The notes under the pieces: generated by a model
What the model saw: only the letters and a program-made list of their open reading frames with translations
What the model was told of the DNA's origin: nothing
Databases searched by the model: none
DNA from: JAGNRR01 sp965230665
Lineage (GTDB): Bacteria; Bacteroidota; Bacteroidia; Chitinophagales; Chitinophagaceae
DNA length: 64,000 nt
Direction of reading: 5' to 3'
NCBI GenBank assembly: GCA_965230665.1
Contig: CBDDLM010000004.1
Span: 1,612,001 to 1,676,000 of the forward strand
Shown: one piece after another, positions 25,703 to 34,181 of the stretch
Layout: each line of letters opens with the position of its first letter
Position numbering within the stretch: position 1 is the first letter of the stretch
Program-made: the position numbers and the translations under genes

Positions 25703-26563
25703 TTATTCGAACTCTTCGATAAGCACTCCCATTTTTCCCATTTGTGAATCTCGTAAAGCTTCCATTATTTCGGTTTGGTTCGTCATGACGAAGGGTCCAT
25801 AAGAAGCAACGGGTTCACCTATAGGCTCTCCTGCTAATATAATAAATCTTGTATTTTTATGAGCATCCATTTCAATTTGATCTCCATCGGTTTGAAAAAT
25901 TGCCATGTCCTTTCGTCCAAGTTCTTTTCCATCAACTGTAATGGATCCATCTAAAAGATACAAAATCGTATTATAATGCTTTGGTACGGGTATTGAAAGC
26001 ACACCGTCCTTCTCAATTTCACCGCGTAGTAGCAGCTGTGGTGAATAGGTAGGTGCAGCACCTTTAGTGCCCTTATAATTACCGCTAACAACCCATACCT
26101 TAGATTTATCCTCTGTAATCAGAGGGGTATCTTCTAACGAAATTGGTTGGTAGTAAGGTGCATCTAGTTTGTGCTTACGTGGGGCATTTACCCAGAATTG
26201 AATAAACTCTAGATCGCCACCATTTTGAGGCAATTGTTTCCCAAACCGTTCACTATGTGTTATACCACGTCCTGCAAACATCCATTGAGTTCCGCCGTCA
26301 TCCACAACGGCATGATTTCCTAGAGAATCTCGATGGGTTATACTTCCCTTAAATACAAAGGTAACTGGTGAGAATCCGCGATGAGGATGTGGACCAACAC
26401 CTACTTCTTGTTCTTTTTGCCCTCCGGGTAAAGTACTTTCCCAATGATGAATCAGTAGAAAGGGATCTACATATTCAATACCCTGTGCAGGTAATGGTTG
26501 ATCTAATAGATGTCCTCCCATGTTTACTTTTTGGGCTGGTACAATTTGTTTAATCGTTTTCAT
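25703..26563 (-). CDS. Pirin-family protein
   Basis: A 286-residue bicupin pirin. The N-terminal cupin has the metal-ligand segments GPHPHRGFSPVTFVFKG (about residues 57-73), HRDSLGNH and MFAGRGITHSERF (His and Glu of the H-x-E type). The C-terminal part carries the pirin C domain with HYNTILYLLDGSI. Bacterial pirins are quercetinase-like or of unknown function. Upstream at 26700-26740 lie repeated TTGTATA-type sequences that could form an operator. The gene stands with the CDGSH and DUF1801 genes in one direction. Confidence 0.9.
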   Translation of the reverse strand: MKTIKQIVPAQKVNMGGHLLDQPLPAQGIEYVDPFLLIHHWESTLPGGQKEQEVGVGPHPHRGFSPVTFVFKGSITHRDSLGNHAVVDDGGTQWMFAGRGITHSERFGKQLPQNGGDLEFIQFWVNAPRKHKLDAPYYQPISLEDTPLITEDKSKVWVVSGNYKGTKGAAPTYSPQLLLRGEIEKDGVLSIPVPKHYNTILYLLDGSITVDGKELGRKDMAIFQTDGDQIEMDAHKNTRFIILAGEPIGEPVASYGPFVMTNQTEIMEALRDSQMGKMGVLIEEFE

Positions 26564-26834
26564 TTGGAATTAATTTATTTAGTGCGTGCAGTTCTTTCTC
26601 ACTGGGATTGTTTTCATATTCGTTTAAAGTAATACCGACTCCATCTTTTTGTCTATGGCTTTTTACTGATTTCGTGGATGGTCTGAACGTACAATAAACT
26701 CATATGCAAACAACTATTGTATATACAAATATACAAATATTCTAGGAATATGCGCACAGTTTATAAATTCTTTAAGAAACCCTAAGTTGTGTTAAACAAG
26801 AACCAAAAGATGTTCAATAGAGCCTTTTAAAGCT

Positions 26835-28085
26835 TTAGGCCCTGTTCAAAACATGTAATGTAATTTCTGGAGGTACCCCTACTCGCCCAGGAAAGATTAA
26901 AAAGCCTAGCCCTCGATTTACATATAAGTGTTGTTTCCCTTCTTTGTATAAACCAGCGTAGCGATCATAAAAAAGTTTTCCTACTGTAAAGTCGAATAAT
27001 CCAGGAATTGAAACTCCAACTTGTCCACCATGAGTATGTCCTGCCAAGGTCAGGTCAACATCTTGTTCTTTCCCAAGAATTTTATGATCCCAATGTGTAG
27101 GGTCATGGCTCAATAATATTTTGAAGGGAACATCATCCATACCTTGAGTCGCTTTAGTATAATCACCTTCGGTTGGGAACCAGCCTTCTTTCGAATAACC
27201 CCAATTTTCAACACCGATTAAACCGATCTTATCACCCTCATGTTCAAGTATTCGATGTTCATTCAAGAGCATTTTAAAACCCATTTGTTCGTTAATTTTG
27301 GCAACACCTGTACTATTATATGCTTTTTCCTCAGGAGTTAATTTGTCTCCCCACCCATAATCATGATTACCTAGTATCGCATATTTTTCTTTCTTAGCTT
27401 TTAGTTTTTGTATCGTCTGAATCCAAGGTTCTGCTTCCGTATATTTTTCGTTGACAAGGTCACCTGTAAAAAATATATAATCAGGCTCTAACGCATTTAT
27501 CATTTCAACGGCTTCCGCGAGCGGTTCAAAGTTTTCATTAAAACTACCGAGATGTAAATCTGAGATCTGAACAATTTTTAAACCGTCAAAAGAAGCTGGT
27601 AAATTAGAAAAGGCAAGTTTATTTCTGAAAATCTTCCAGCCGTACTTTCCTTTGGTTGTTCCCCATAGAAAGGAGCCAAGCACAACTCCACCAACTCCTA
27701 GGGCCATTTTACTGATAAAAGTTCTTCGGGTCATTTCGTTTCCTCCTGAAACAATTTCTTTATTCTGAGCACGAAAACGGATGTATCGGATTAGCAGGCC
27801 GAGATCACTAATTAATTGAAAGATACTAATGACAAGCATAGTAATATTCAATGTAATCGCACCGACAATGGTGTAGTTCATCAGTGCTTTATTATCCTGA
27901 TAGGTCTCGAAATTTTTAGCTACATATGACGTAGAAATGTAAACGATAAAAGCTAGGACTAAGAAGAGAATACGTGTAATTCTTCTAGGGGTTTTCGACC
28001 AAGATTTTGTTACTAAATGCAAGGCTCGGTAAGCATAAAGAATCAGAAAACCAGTGGTAAATAATATGAGATAATAGGCAAGCAT
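26835..28085 (-). CDS. Membrane-anchored metallophosphoesterase
   Basis: A 416-residue protein. Four N-terminal membrane segments (about residues 4-24, 37-58, 73-93 and 124-144, the last inside a twin-Arg-like RRTFISKMALGVGG) precede a calcineurin-like phosphoesterase domain. Its metal motifs are present: ISDLHLG, FTGDLVNE, LGNHDYGW, SHDPTHWDH and LAGHTHGGQ. The domain probably faces the periplasm. The closest well-known relatives (YaeI/YkuE) hydrolyse UDP-diacylglucosamine-type or phosphodiester substrates, but the substrate here is not known. Confidence 0.86.
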   Translation of the reverse strand: MLAYYLILFTTGFLILYAYRALHLVTKSWSKTPRRITRILFLVLAFIVYISTSYVAKNFETYQDNKALMNYTIVGAITLNITMLVISIFQLISDLGLLIRYIRFRAQNKEIVSGGNEMTRRTFISKMALGVGGVVLGSFLWGTTKGKYGWKIFRNKLAFSNLPASFDGLKIVQISDLHLGSFNENFEPLAEAVEMINALEPDYIFFTGDLVNEKYTEAEPWIQTIQKLKAKKEKYAILGNHDYGWGDKLTPEEKAYNSTGVAKINEQMGFKMLLNEHRILEHEGDKIGLIGVENWGYSKEGWFPTEGDYTKATQGMDDVPFKILLSHDPTHWDHKILGKEQDVDLTLAGHTHGGQVGVSIPGLFDFTVGKLFYDRYAGLYKEGKQHLYVNRGLGFLIFPGRVGVPPEITLHVLNRA

Positions 28086-28311
28086 GAATACAGTGCAAAG
28101 TACTTATAAAAAAGACTCATAGCATAATGAAACATATAAATGGTTGAAACGCGCTGATGAGTGGTGTTATTCAGTGGTACCGTACTCACTACATCCCTCA
28201 TTCTACTATAGATTGTATTAAAGGTGTTAGAGTCGTACCGAATTTGGTTAAGGCATATACTACTAAGGGTGGGTTTTATACTAGGTCGAAGTCACGTTTA
28301 TCAGAACAGCA

Positions 28312-28342
28312 AAGAAGGCAGAAAAGAATATTCCGCCTTCTT
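28312..28342 (-). terminator. Possible terminator after the SDR gene
   Basis: An 8-bp inverted repeat (AAGAAGGC at 28312-28319, GCCTTCTT at 28335-28342) with a 15-nt loop, 16 bp beyond the SDR stop at 28358. On the minus strand only a short TTT follows, so it is weak. Confidence 0.4.
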
Positions 28343-28357
28343 AATACTACGTTTCGT

Positions 28358-29104
28358 TTAACCAAAGTTCACAAATTGCTCTTCAACCGCCTTAGGAGAG
28401 GCAAAGAAACCTGCACCTATTTGTTTAGACATAATATCAGGAAAGATATCTTCCACTCCACCTTGTATGCTCTGTACGATGTCTTGAGCTACATTTTCTG
28501 GAGAGTCCTTATCCATATCGAAATCTTTTGCCATATCTGTATCGATCGGACCAGGATAAACACCAGATACAAGAACATTAGAATCTTTTAGCTCACCGCG
28601 TAAACCTTGAACGATGCTATGCACGGCCGCCTTAGAGGCTGAGTACGTAAGTCCGGCAGGCATATTAGCCAAACCAGCTACAGAAGAAACACTCACAATC
28701 GCACCAGATTCTTTACTTCGAATACTATCAACGAATGCATTCGTAAGTTTAACTAACCCCCAAACATTCACATCAAAATTCGCCTTTAGACTTTCAAGTA
28801 AATTTCCGTTCGTAAAGTTTCCAAACTCAAAGACACCCGCATTGTTTACCAAGATCTCTACGTCGGGAGCATTTTGTGCAGCGTTTGATATTGAGTCATC
28901 CTGCGTAACGTCCAAGGCAATCGGAACTAAGCGATCACCATATTGTTGTTTTAAATCTTGGAGACTATCTGGTTTACGAGCACCAGCATATACTTTTTTA
29001 GCCCCTTTTTCCAGAAGTTCGATGGTAATGGCTCTTCCAATTCCACGGTTTGCACCGCTAACAAGTGCCACTTTATTTTCTACGTTTATTTGTTTGTTTT
29101 TCAT
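28358..29104 (-). CDS. Short-chain dehydrogenase/reductase regulated by TetR
   Basis: A 248-residue classical SDR with a Rossmann fold: the cofactor glycine motif SGANRGIGRAI (residues 15-25), NNAG (about 85-88) and the catalytic YSASK (about 149-153, with Ser about 136). It binds NAD(P)H and reduces or oxidises an unknown carbonyl or hydroxyl substrate. A perfect 22-bp palindrome lies between it and the divergent TetR gene and overlaps its -7 box, so this gene is probably repressed by that TetR protein. Confidence 0.92.
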   Translation of the reverse strand: MKNKQINVENKVALVSGANRGIGRAITIELLEKGAKKVYAGARKPDSLQDLKQQYGDRLVPIALDVTQDDSISNAAQNAPDVEILVNNAGVFEFGNFTNGNLLESLKANFDVNVWGLVKLTNAFVDSIRSKESGAIVSVSSVAGLANMPAGLTYSASKAAVHSIVQGLRGELKDSNVLVSGVYPGPIDTDMAKDFDMDKDSPENVAQDIVQSIQGGVEDIFPDIMSKQIGAGFFASPKAVEEQFVNFG

Positions 29105-29116
29105 GTTTAAATATTT

Positions 29117-29138
29117 ATTTGTACCGTACGGTACAAAT
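29117..29138. promoter_or_regulatory. TetR-type operator palindrome
   Basis: A 22-bp perfect palindrome whose 20-bp core is TTTGTACCGTACGGTACAAA. It lies 13 bp upstream of the SDR start and overlaps its -7 box TACATTTG (minus strand, 29134-29141). A further half-site GGTACAAAT at 29162-29170 overlaps the -33 region of the tetR promoter, which suggests autoregulation. Confidence 0.8.
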
Positions 29139-29141
29139 GTA
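29134..29141 (-). promoter_or_regulatory. -7 box of the SDR promoter
   Basis: On the minus strand this reads TACATTTG, matching TAnnTTTG. It is embedded in the right edge of the TetR palindrome, so a bound repressor would block it. Confidence 0.65.
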
Positions 29142-29184
29142 TAATCTTTATTGGACTAATTGGTACAAATAAGGATATTTATTT

Positions 29185-29192
29185 TATTTTTG
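29185..29192 (+). promoter_or_regulatory. -7 box of the tetR gene
   Basis: TATTTTTG matches TAnnTTTG and ends 9 bp before the ATG at 29202, giving a nearly leaderless transcript. A TTG at 29160-29162 could be the -33 element. Confidence 0.5.
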
Positions 29193-29201
29193 TTTAGAAT
29201 T

Positions 29202-29759
29202 ATGCCTAGAGTCAAGCTGTTTAATAAAGAAGAGGCAATCCAAAAGGCGATGGAGCTTTTCTGGACAAAGGGTTATGTTGCAACTTCTTTAAGTGACTTG
29301 ACAACTCATATGGGGATTGGCAAGGGTAGTTTTTATGACACCTTTGGTAGCAAGCAAGCACTCTTTGAACTTTGTTTTGATGCATATAGAAGTACCCAAG
29401 TAAGGGAATTAGAACATTTACTGAATTCAGAAACGGATATCAAAAAGGGAATTAAAAAGTTATTAATGCTTACACTTGATAATCTTCTTGACGATGAACA
29501 TGAGAAAGGTTGTATGGTTGCCAATACATGCTCTGAGTTAAAGGCAGTGGATAAAAAGTTTCAAGAGAAGCTCGTTGCACATCATAGTATCGTGCAGAAT
29601 GCTCTAATGAATTACCTGAAAAATAAGGTCAATAACTCCAAACAAATAACCAATATGGTCTTCACTTTTATAATGGGTATGAATCAAGAAACGAAGTACA
29701 ACAAAAATAGAAGGAGTTATACAGATTCTATCGCCATGATTTTAAGTGCTTTGAATTAA
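29202..29759 (+). CDS. TetR/AcrR-family regulator
   Basis: A 185-residue TetR regulator. The N-terminal helix-turn-helix is clear (EEAIQKAMELFWTKGYVATSLSDLTTHMGIGKGSFYDTFGSKQALFE, about residues 9-54). The C-terminal ligand domain has a Cys in GCMVANTCSEL, as in many organic-compound-sensing members. I chose ATG 29202 since earlier codons are not conserved in TetR. It is divergent from the SDR gene and shares a palindromic operator with it. Its stop overlaps the convergent oxidase gene by 4 bp. Confidence 0.92.
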   Translation: MPRVKLFNKEEAIQKAMELFWTKGYVATSLSDLTTHMGIGKGSFYDTFGSKQALFELCFDAYRSTQVRELEHLLNSETDIKKGIKKLLMLTLDNLLDDEHEKGCMVANTCSELKAVDKKFQEKLVAHHSIVQNALMNYLKNKVNNSKQITNMVFTFIMGMNQETKYNKNRRSYTDSIAMILSALN

Positions 29760-30961
29760 GCTAATATTTCTTTCATAATAGCGTAAGCTGATTCTGATGC
29801 TCCATGTACCGTTGCTTGATTATTGATGGAGAAAGCTTCGCCGGCAAAATAGATTTTATGGTCTAATGGAGTTACCAGTGCGTTGACTATATCCGATTGA
29901 TTGCCATCAAAGGAGTACGAATAAGAGCCCTGTATGTAGGGTTCGGCACTCCAATTTTGTACAATATGTTGGACATAATACTGAGAAGCTTTGCCATCAA
30001 AAACCTCATCCAGCTCCGCCATTACTGCGTCAAAAATGGCCTGATCAGACCCCAGATCTGTAAAACGGGCGGCTTCCTCATTGATAGCAAATAGCCCAAG
30101 AACGTTTCGCTTGGTTTCTTTCCCGAAAACAGCATCAAAATAGGCCTTTTTGTCATCGTTCAAATTAGCAATCAGATTACCAAATATCAACATATCCGGA
30201 TAAAAACGCTGGCTGAATTCTATAAATACTTTCAAGCCAGCATCCATTTGAATTTTGTTGAAGTTGTCTGTTTTCACGCTAGGCAAAGCTGGGATAAACT
30301 CGATAGATTTGTTCTTCATAATACTTACGGGTACCGTCACCAATACTTTGTCTCCTTCATAGATCGTATTATCCGTCGTGGTCACTTTCACCTTCGGACC
30401 GCTATAATCTATTTGGTTTACAGCCTGGTTTAATCTGATTTTGTTTTCTATAGTTGGTACAATATGCTTTTCATAAAAACCGTACCATGTTGTGTTTTTA
30501 AACTTGTGTTCACTTAGGAAATCACTGGTCCAATTCCTGTTTTTGAGCTTGCCATTTTTGTAAGATTTAATTGTTTTAGGTGTGTAGTTTATGAAATCAA
30601 TGCTGGCATTATAGTTAGGATTATTAATAATTTCTGCTAGAACAGAAGGCTCTACATGAATCCATTCCGCACCCAAATCCAGTGGCAGGTCAATAAAATT
30701 ACTATTTCGCTGTACACGTCCTCCATAATTCGAGGCGGCTTCTATGATTTCAAAATCAATATCATGGCGTTGTAAAATATAAGCAGCGGTAAGACCAGCC
30801 GCACCTGCTCCTACTATGAGAACCTTACCCGAAAAGTTGACTGTAAAATTCGGCACTTCAATGGCTGGATCTTTATCACAACTATCAAATAGAAATCCCA
30901 GAAAGGGTAATCCAATACCTAGGGCTAAACCATTTTTTATAAATTCTTTTCTATTCATCAC
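29756..30961 (-). CDS. FAD-dependent amine oxidase-like protein, exported
   Basis: A 401-residue flavin monoamine oxidase-like protein. The N-terminus has a signal (Lys/Arg then hydrophobic residues 10-25, ending in a DSCDKD lipobox-like Cys at about residue 28). The FAD-binding segment is VLIVGAGAAGLTAAYILQRHDIDFEIIEA (about residues 48-76), with GGRVQRN and later a FAGEAF motif near the C-terminus. It should oxidise an amine or related substrate outside the cytoplasm; the substrate is unknown. It overlaps the upstream gene at 30951 by 11 bp and so forms an operon with it. Confidence 0.82.
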   Translation of the reverse strand: MMNRKEFIKNGLALGIGLPFLGFLFDSCDKDPAIEVPNFTVNFSGKVLIVGAGAAGLTAAYILQRHDIDFEIIEAASNYGGRVQRNSNFIDLPLDLGAEWIHVEPSVLAEIINNPNYNASIDFINYTPKTIKSYKNGKLKNRNWTSDFLSEHKFKNTTWYGFYEKHIVPTIENKIRLNQAVNQIDYSGPKVKVTTTDNTIYEGDKVLVTVPVSIMKNKSIEFIPALPSVKTDNFNKIQMDAGLKVFIEFSQRFYPDMLIFGNLIANLNDDKKAYFDAVFGKETKRNVLGLFAINEEAARFTDLGSDQAIFDAVMAELDEVFDGKASQYYVQHIVQNWSAEPYIQGSYSYSFDGNQSDIVNALVTPLDHKIYFAGEAFSINNQATVHGASESAYAIMKEILA

Positions 30962-31526
30962 TTTTAGTTTTTTTAATGGAAAATTTCAAACCCAGTTCCA
31001 CACCAGGAAAAGTAACTGGTCTTAGTTGTTGACTAATCTTTCTACCATAGAATACTTTAAAAAAATAGCCTACATACCTCTTTGGCACCTTGCCATATTC
31101 AAGGCTTAACATTGGAACTAGATGATGATAATGTTCCTTTATCTGAGTAATTTGTCCAGAACCTAAATTCACACGACCCTCGACATTTTCTGTAGAAAGT
31201 AGGTAGGCCAAGCCTATAGCAGGTGCCAGATAAGAAGAACGGTTTGCCCTTCTTCGGGTATAAACCAAATCTGTTTCAATAATATAATTACGGTTCAAAT
31301 CAGATTGTGCAAAATAACCGAGCTGTGGTTGAAGTGACAAAGTTCGTTGCTTCGGACTTTCTGACTGATACAAATTTTTCAAATGAAAGGACGCTCCTAT
31401 CCGCGCTCCAGCTTGGATAGCATAAGGTCCATAATAACTTATAGACACAGGTATATCACGTTGGGCACAAAGAGTGAAGTGCACAAAAAGGAAGAGAATG
31501 GAAACAAATGTTTTCAATATGTTCAC
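30951..31526 (-). CDS. Hypothetical outer-membrane or periplasmic beta-rich protein
   Basis: A 191-residue protein with a signal peptide (residues 1-21, ending LCAQ). The rest is beta-rich with repeated aromatic-alternating strands ('SYYGPYAIQAGARIGASF', 'YFFKVFYGRKI'), suggesting an 8-stranded outer-membrane barrel. No known family is recognised. It is the first gene of a two-gene operon with the exported amine oxidase, so it could help anchor or channel that enzyme's substrate. That is only inference from the 11-bp overlap. Confidence 0.55.
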   Translation of the reverse strand: MNILKTFVSILFLFVHFTLCAQRDIPVSISYYGPYAIQAGARIGASFHLKNLYQSESPKQRTLSLQPQLGYFAQSDLNRNYIIETDLVYTRRRANRSSYLAPAIGLAYLLSTENVEGRVNLGSGQITQIKEHYHHLVPMLSLEYGKVPKRYVGYFFKVFYGRKISQQLRPVTFPGVELGLKFSIKKTKSDE

Positions 31527-31640
31527 TGTATTTTCCCACTAATGTAAAACTTTGTGCGAACATTATTAAATAAGGAATGGTCCTGTGGTTTTAACAGGAA
31601 TAGATTAATAGTCAGAACAATTTATTGTTCTTCGAAGCCT

Positions 31641-32345
31641 TTAAAACGGATTCGTGGCCCAAACGCTTACCTCAGGCACAAAACCTTTATCACGCATCTG
31701 TACAATGGATAGTATCGTATGGGCAATATCTTCACCTCCCAATTTATTATCTTTTTCTTCTCGCTCGGCTCGGTTTTCATCAGCAAAGGCGGTCGTGACT
31801 TCACTGGGGTTCACAAGCGATACGCGAATATTGTCTTTCCTTAATTCTGCTTGCCAAGATTGGGTCATGCCACGTACAGCAAACTTAGAGGAAGCATATA
31901 CCGAACCATTTGCAAATCCTTTTAAACTAGCTGTTGAGCCTATATTGATAATATTGCCTGTCTGTTGCGACTTGAATGTTGGGAGCATTTCTTGTGTAAG
32001 CAATGCAAGACCAAATACATTGGTTGTATAGATTTTATTGAGATCAGCTTCTGTAATAGCTCCCAGTGGAGCAAAGGAACCAATACCAGCATTGTTCACT
32101 AAAACATCAATCTTACCATCTAATAAGGTTAGAATTTCTTTTGCCTTTACGGGAATCGAATGAAGATCGCTAATATCAAATGTTACTGGTATAGCTCCAA
32201 TCTCTTCAGCCACTTTCTGTAATTTTTCTGTATTCCTTCCCGTAATAACAACTTGTGCTCCTTTCTGTATAAACTGCTTAGCAGTTTCTTTACCAATACC
32301 CGAACTGCCACCTGTAATAACGATGTGTGCGTTTTTAATTTCCAT
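31641..32345 (-). CDS. Short-chain dehydrogenase/reductase
   Basis: A 234-residue classical SDR: cofactor motif TGGSSGIGKET (residues 11-21), NNAGIGSF (about 86-93), and catalytic YASSKFAV (about 149-156). It binds NAD(P)H in a Rossmann fold. The substrate is unknown. It stands alone, about 90 bp from the GNAT gene. It belongs to the same broad family as the SDR at 28358 but shares little outside the motifs. Confidence 0.9.
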   Translation of the reverse strand: MEIKNAHIVITGGSSGIGKETAKQFIQKGAQVVITGRNTEKLQKVAEEIGAIPVTFDISDLHSIPVKAKEILTLLDGKIDVLVNNAGIGSFAPLGAITEADLNKIYTTNVFGLALLTQEMLPTFKSQQTGNIINIGSTASLKGFANGSVYASSKFAVRGMTQSWQAELRKDNIRVSLVNPSEVTTAFADENRAEREEKDNKLGGEDIAHTILSIVQMRDKGFVPEVSVWATNPF

Positions 32346-32436
32346 TATATTATTTTGAAAACGAAGCTACTACTTATTCGCTGAAGGAATTCGTCTAGAA
32401 AGATTTGACAGATATATTTTTAGACCAAAGAGAGCC

Positions 32437-32865
32437 TTAGCAAAGCTCTTTGGTTAAAAAATAAGAGGCATGACCTTTGGGTCTGTCGGGTATGGTGGCA
32501 ATATGTTTATAGCCAACCTTTTCATAGAAAGGTTTTGCTTGCCAGCTGGTGGTCTCCACAAGGGCTTTTTGGCATCCGTTTTCTTTGGCAAATTTTTCAG
32601 CAGATGTCATGAGCTCAGAACCAATACCACTTCCGCGCAAACCTTCAGATAACCAGGTTAATTCGATATGTAATGTATTCCAATAACAAATTGCTCGGAT
32701 ACCACCCACCACAGCATCGTTCTCGTCTCTTACAAAAACAAAAAATTTCACTTCATCTTCTATCGGTTCAAGATCAGGAATTTTCAGCAGGTTGAAATCA
32801 ATGATGCCCTGACTTAACGTTTTAGCGTCACGTTGATTGGCGTCGGTCGTTATCTCTATCTTCAT
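32437..32865 (-). CDS. GNAT-family N-acetyltransferase
   Basis: A 142-residue GNAT-fold acetyltransferase. The acetyl-CoA P-loop-like motif A is LSEGLRGSGIGSELM (about residues 74-88), preceded by the strand LHIELTWL and followed by the segment YEKVGYKHI. I chose the ATG at 32863-32865 since the upstream 20 residues (from 32925) add nothing conserved. Its substrate is unknown. A remnant of a different GNAT gene lies about 100 bp upstream on the same strand (32963-33138). Confidence 0.8.
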   Translation of the reverse strand: MKIEITTDANQRDAKTLSQGIIDFNLLKIPDLEPIEDEVKFFVFVRDENDAVVGGIRAICYWNTLHIELTWLSEGLRGSGIGSELMTSAEKFAKENGCQKALVETTSWQAKPFYEKVGYKHIATIPDRPKGHASYFLTKELC

Positions 32866-32962
32866 ATGGATGTATCTCTTATCGAAGTAAAGTTTTTTCG
32901 ATGATCCAAACAAAATTGTTTTCATCTTTTAATATGATTTATAGCTATTGGGTCTAACATAA

Positions 32963-33138
32963 TCAATTAAAAACACAGCCGTAATAGTTTGAATCAACGA
33001 GTTCGCCTTTGATTGTTTTATAGTCACAACGAATAGTTCCTTCAAGCTCAAAACCAATTTGTTCCATCACATGTATACTACGAATGTTTTGTTGCGCTAC
33101 TCTGTAGAATAATTTTTAAATTGGTGTTCAGCTACCAT
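32963..33138 (-). pseudogene. Remnant of a RimJ/RimL-type GNAT gene
   Basis: On the minus strand the frame ending with TGA at 32963-32965 encodes a GNAT C-terminus: FYRVAQQNIRSIHVMEQIGF, then EGTIRCD, and VDSNYYG at the end. This matches the NxxSxxVxexxGFxxEG and G--VDS-xYG pattern of RimJ-like acetyltransferases. An ATG at 33138 opens a short frame that runs into a different frame near 33105, so a frameshift and N-terminal deletion seem likely. No intact gene remains. Confidence 0.55.
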
Positions 33139-33148
33139 TTTATTTCAA

Positions 33149-33580
33149 TCAGCGTTTATTGGAACTAAAGGTTGTATCACCCACATGGGCTGTTATGTTG
33201 GAGATTATTTGTTCTTTGTTTCTTTCAAGTTTCTTCAAGAACTCGGCACTTACATTTAGACCATCTTTATGCTTCCCTGACCATCTTATGATTTCAATGA
33301 GGACGGGAATGAGGTCTTTACCTTTTTCGGTGAGGGTATATATTTTCTGCGTGCGTTGTTGCTCATAGACTTCAGATTCTATAATCTCCAGCATCTCCAG
33401 TCGCTTGAGACGGTCGGATAATACATTGGTAGCAATCCCTTCTTTAGAGCTCAGCAGGTCTTTATAGAATCGTTTGCCTTCAAATACAAAGTCACGTATA
33501 ATCAGTAGACTCCACTTGTCTCCGAGGAATTCAAGGGCATAATTTATAGGGCAGTCTGATCTTAATTCATTTTTTTTCAT
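33149..33580 (-). CDS. HxlR-family transcriptional regulator
   Basis: A 143-residue HxlR winged helix protein: CPINYALEFLGDKWSLLIIRDF (about residues 10-31), FYKDLLSSKEGIATNVLSDRLKRL and a wing with YTLTEKGKDLIP. Cys10 is the conserved redox cysteine of many HxlR proteins, so it may sense electrophiles or oxidants. It is divergent from the NTF2-like gene, with two copies of a probable operator between them. Confidence 0.92.
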   Translation of the reverse strand: MKKNELRSDCPINYALEFLGDKWSLLIIRDFVFEGKRFYKDLLSSKEGIATNVLSDRLKRLEMLEIIESEVYEQQRTQKIYTLTEKGKDLIPVLIEIIRWSGKHKDGLNVSAEFLKKLERNKEQIISNITAHVGDTTFSSNKR

Positions 33581-33585
33581 CTAAA

Positions 33586-33641
33586 TACTTGTTTTTTGCA
33601 AGTGAATGATTGTATATTTGCATTACTTGTTTTTTGCAAGT
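33586..33641. promoter_or_regulatory. Duplicated HxlR operator and divergent promoter
   Basis: TACTTGTTTTTTGCAAGT occurs twice, at 33586-33603 and 33624-33641 (38 bp apart, direct repeat). Each copy is an ACTTG-N7-CAAGT inverted repeat, the size expected for an HxlR dimer site. A -7 box TATATTTG (33613-33620) for the rightward gene lies between them, with a TTG at 33589-33591 that may be its -33 element. The left copy abuts the hxlR start codon. Confidence 0.78.
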
Positions 33642-33681
33642 TAATAAAAAAAGATTGATAACCTTAAAAAAAGAAAACACA

Positions 33682-34161
33682 ATGGGAACATTACAGGTAG
33701 ATTTAGAAAAACTTAAAAAACCGACATGGACTGATAAGGAAGTCCAAAATGCTGAAGTCGTAACCGATTTTGTACAGCACTTAATGAATGATCATGATTT
33801 TGATTATATCCAAAAGCAATATGGTCATCACCCTTATAAACAACACAACCAAAGTATGACCGACGGTTTAGGTGGTGTATTAAAAGTGGTATCAGAATTT
33901 GCTAAGCGATATCCAGATTATACCTATGACGTAAAGCATATGTATGTTGACGGTCCATTTGTAACGGTTCACTCCCATGCCACCAATGATAAGAAGCACC
34001 GTGGCAATCCGCAAAAAGGCTTGAACATTATGGATATCTGGAAAGTGGAGAATGGTCAAATCACCGAGCACTGGGATGCTGTTCAGCCGATAAACGGACA
34101 AATGCGTTTTTATTTCTGGATGGTAGGTGGCAAATTCAGAAACGAAAATACTTATTTCTAA
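33682..34161 (+). CDS. SnoaL-like NTF2-fold protein controlled by HxlR
   Basis: A 159-residue NTF2-fold protein: a YKQHNQSMTDGLGG segment (about residues 54-67) and QITEHWDAVQPI (about 133-144), the same motifs as in each domain of the lipoprotein at 14453. No signal peptide, so it should be cytoplasmic. I chose the ATG at 33682 as the first codon after the operator/promoter region. The role is unknown; family members include cyclases and isomerases. It is followed 20 bp later by another gene in the same direction. Confidence 0.8.
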   Translation: MGTLQVDLEKLKKPTWTDKEVQNAEVVTDFVQHLMNDHDFDYIQKQYGHHPYKQHNQSMTDGLGGVLKVVSEFAKRYPDYTYDVKHMYVDGPFVTVHSHATNDKKHRGNPQKGLNIMDIWKVENGQITEHWDAVQPINGQMRFYFWMVGGKFRNENTYF

Positions 34162-34181
34162 ACCAAACGGTACGATTCGTT

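Noticed and set aside
28157..28591. A 144-codon plus-strand frame beside the SDR gene
   Set aside because: Its second half is antisense to the SDR gene and its composition is not protein-like. The intergenic half (28086-28357) shows no conserved domain and ends at the possible SDR terminator.
28614..29144. A 176-codon plus-strand frame
   Set aside because: Antisense shadow of the SDR gene; the SDR motifs are on the minus strand.
32424..32454. A 9-bp inverted repeat at the end of the GNAT gene (ACCAAAGAG / CTCTTTGGT)
   Set aside because: The stop codon lies in its loop and no T run follows on the coding strand, so it is a poor terminator.
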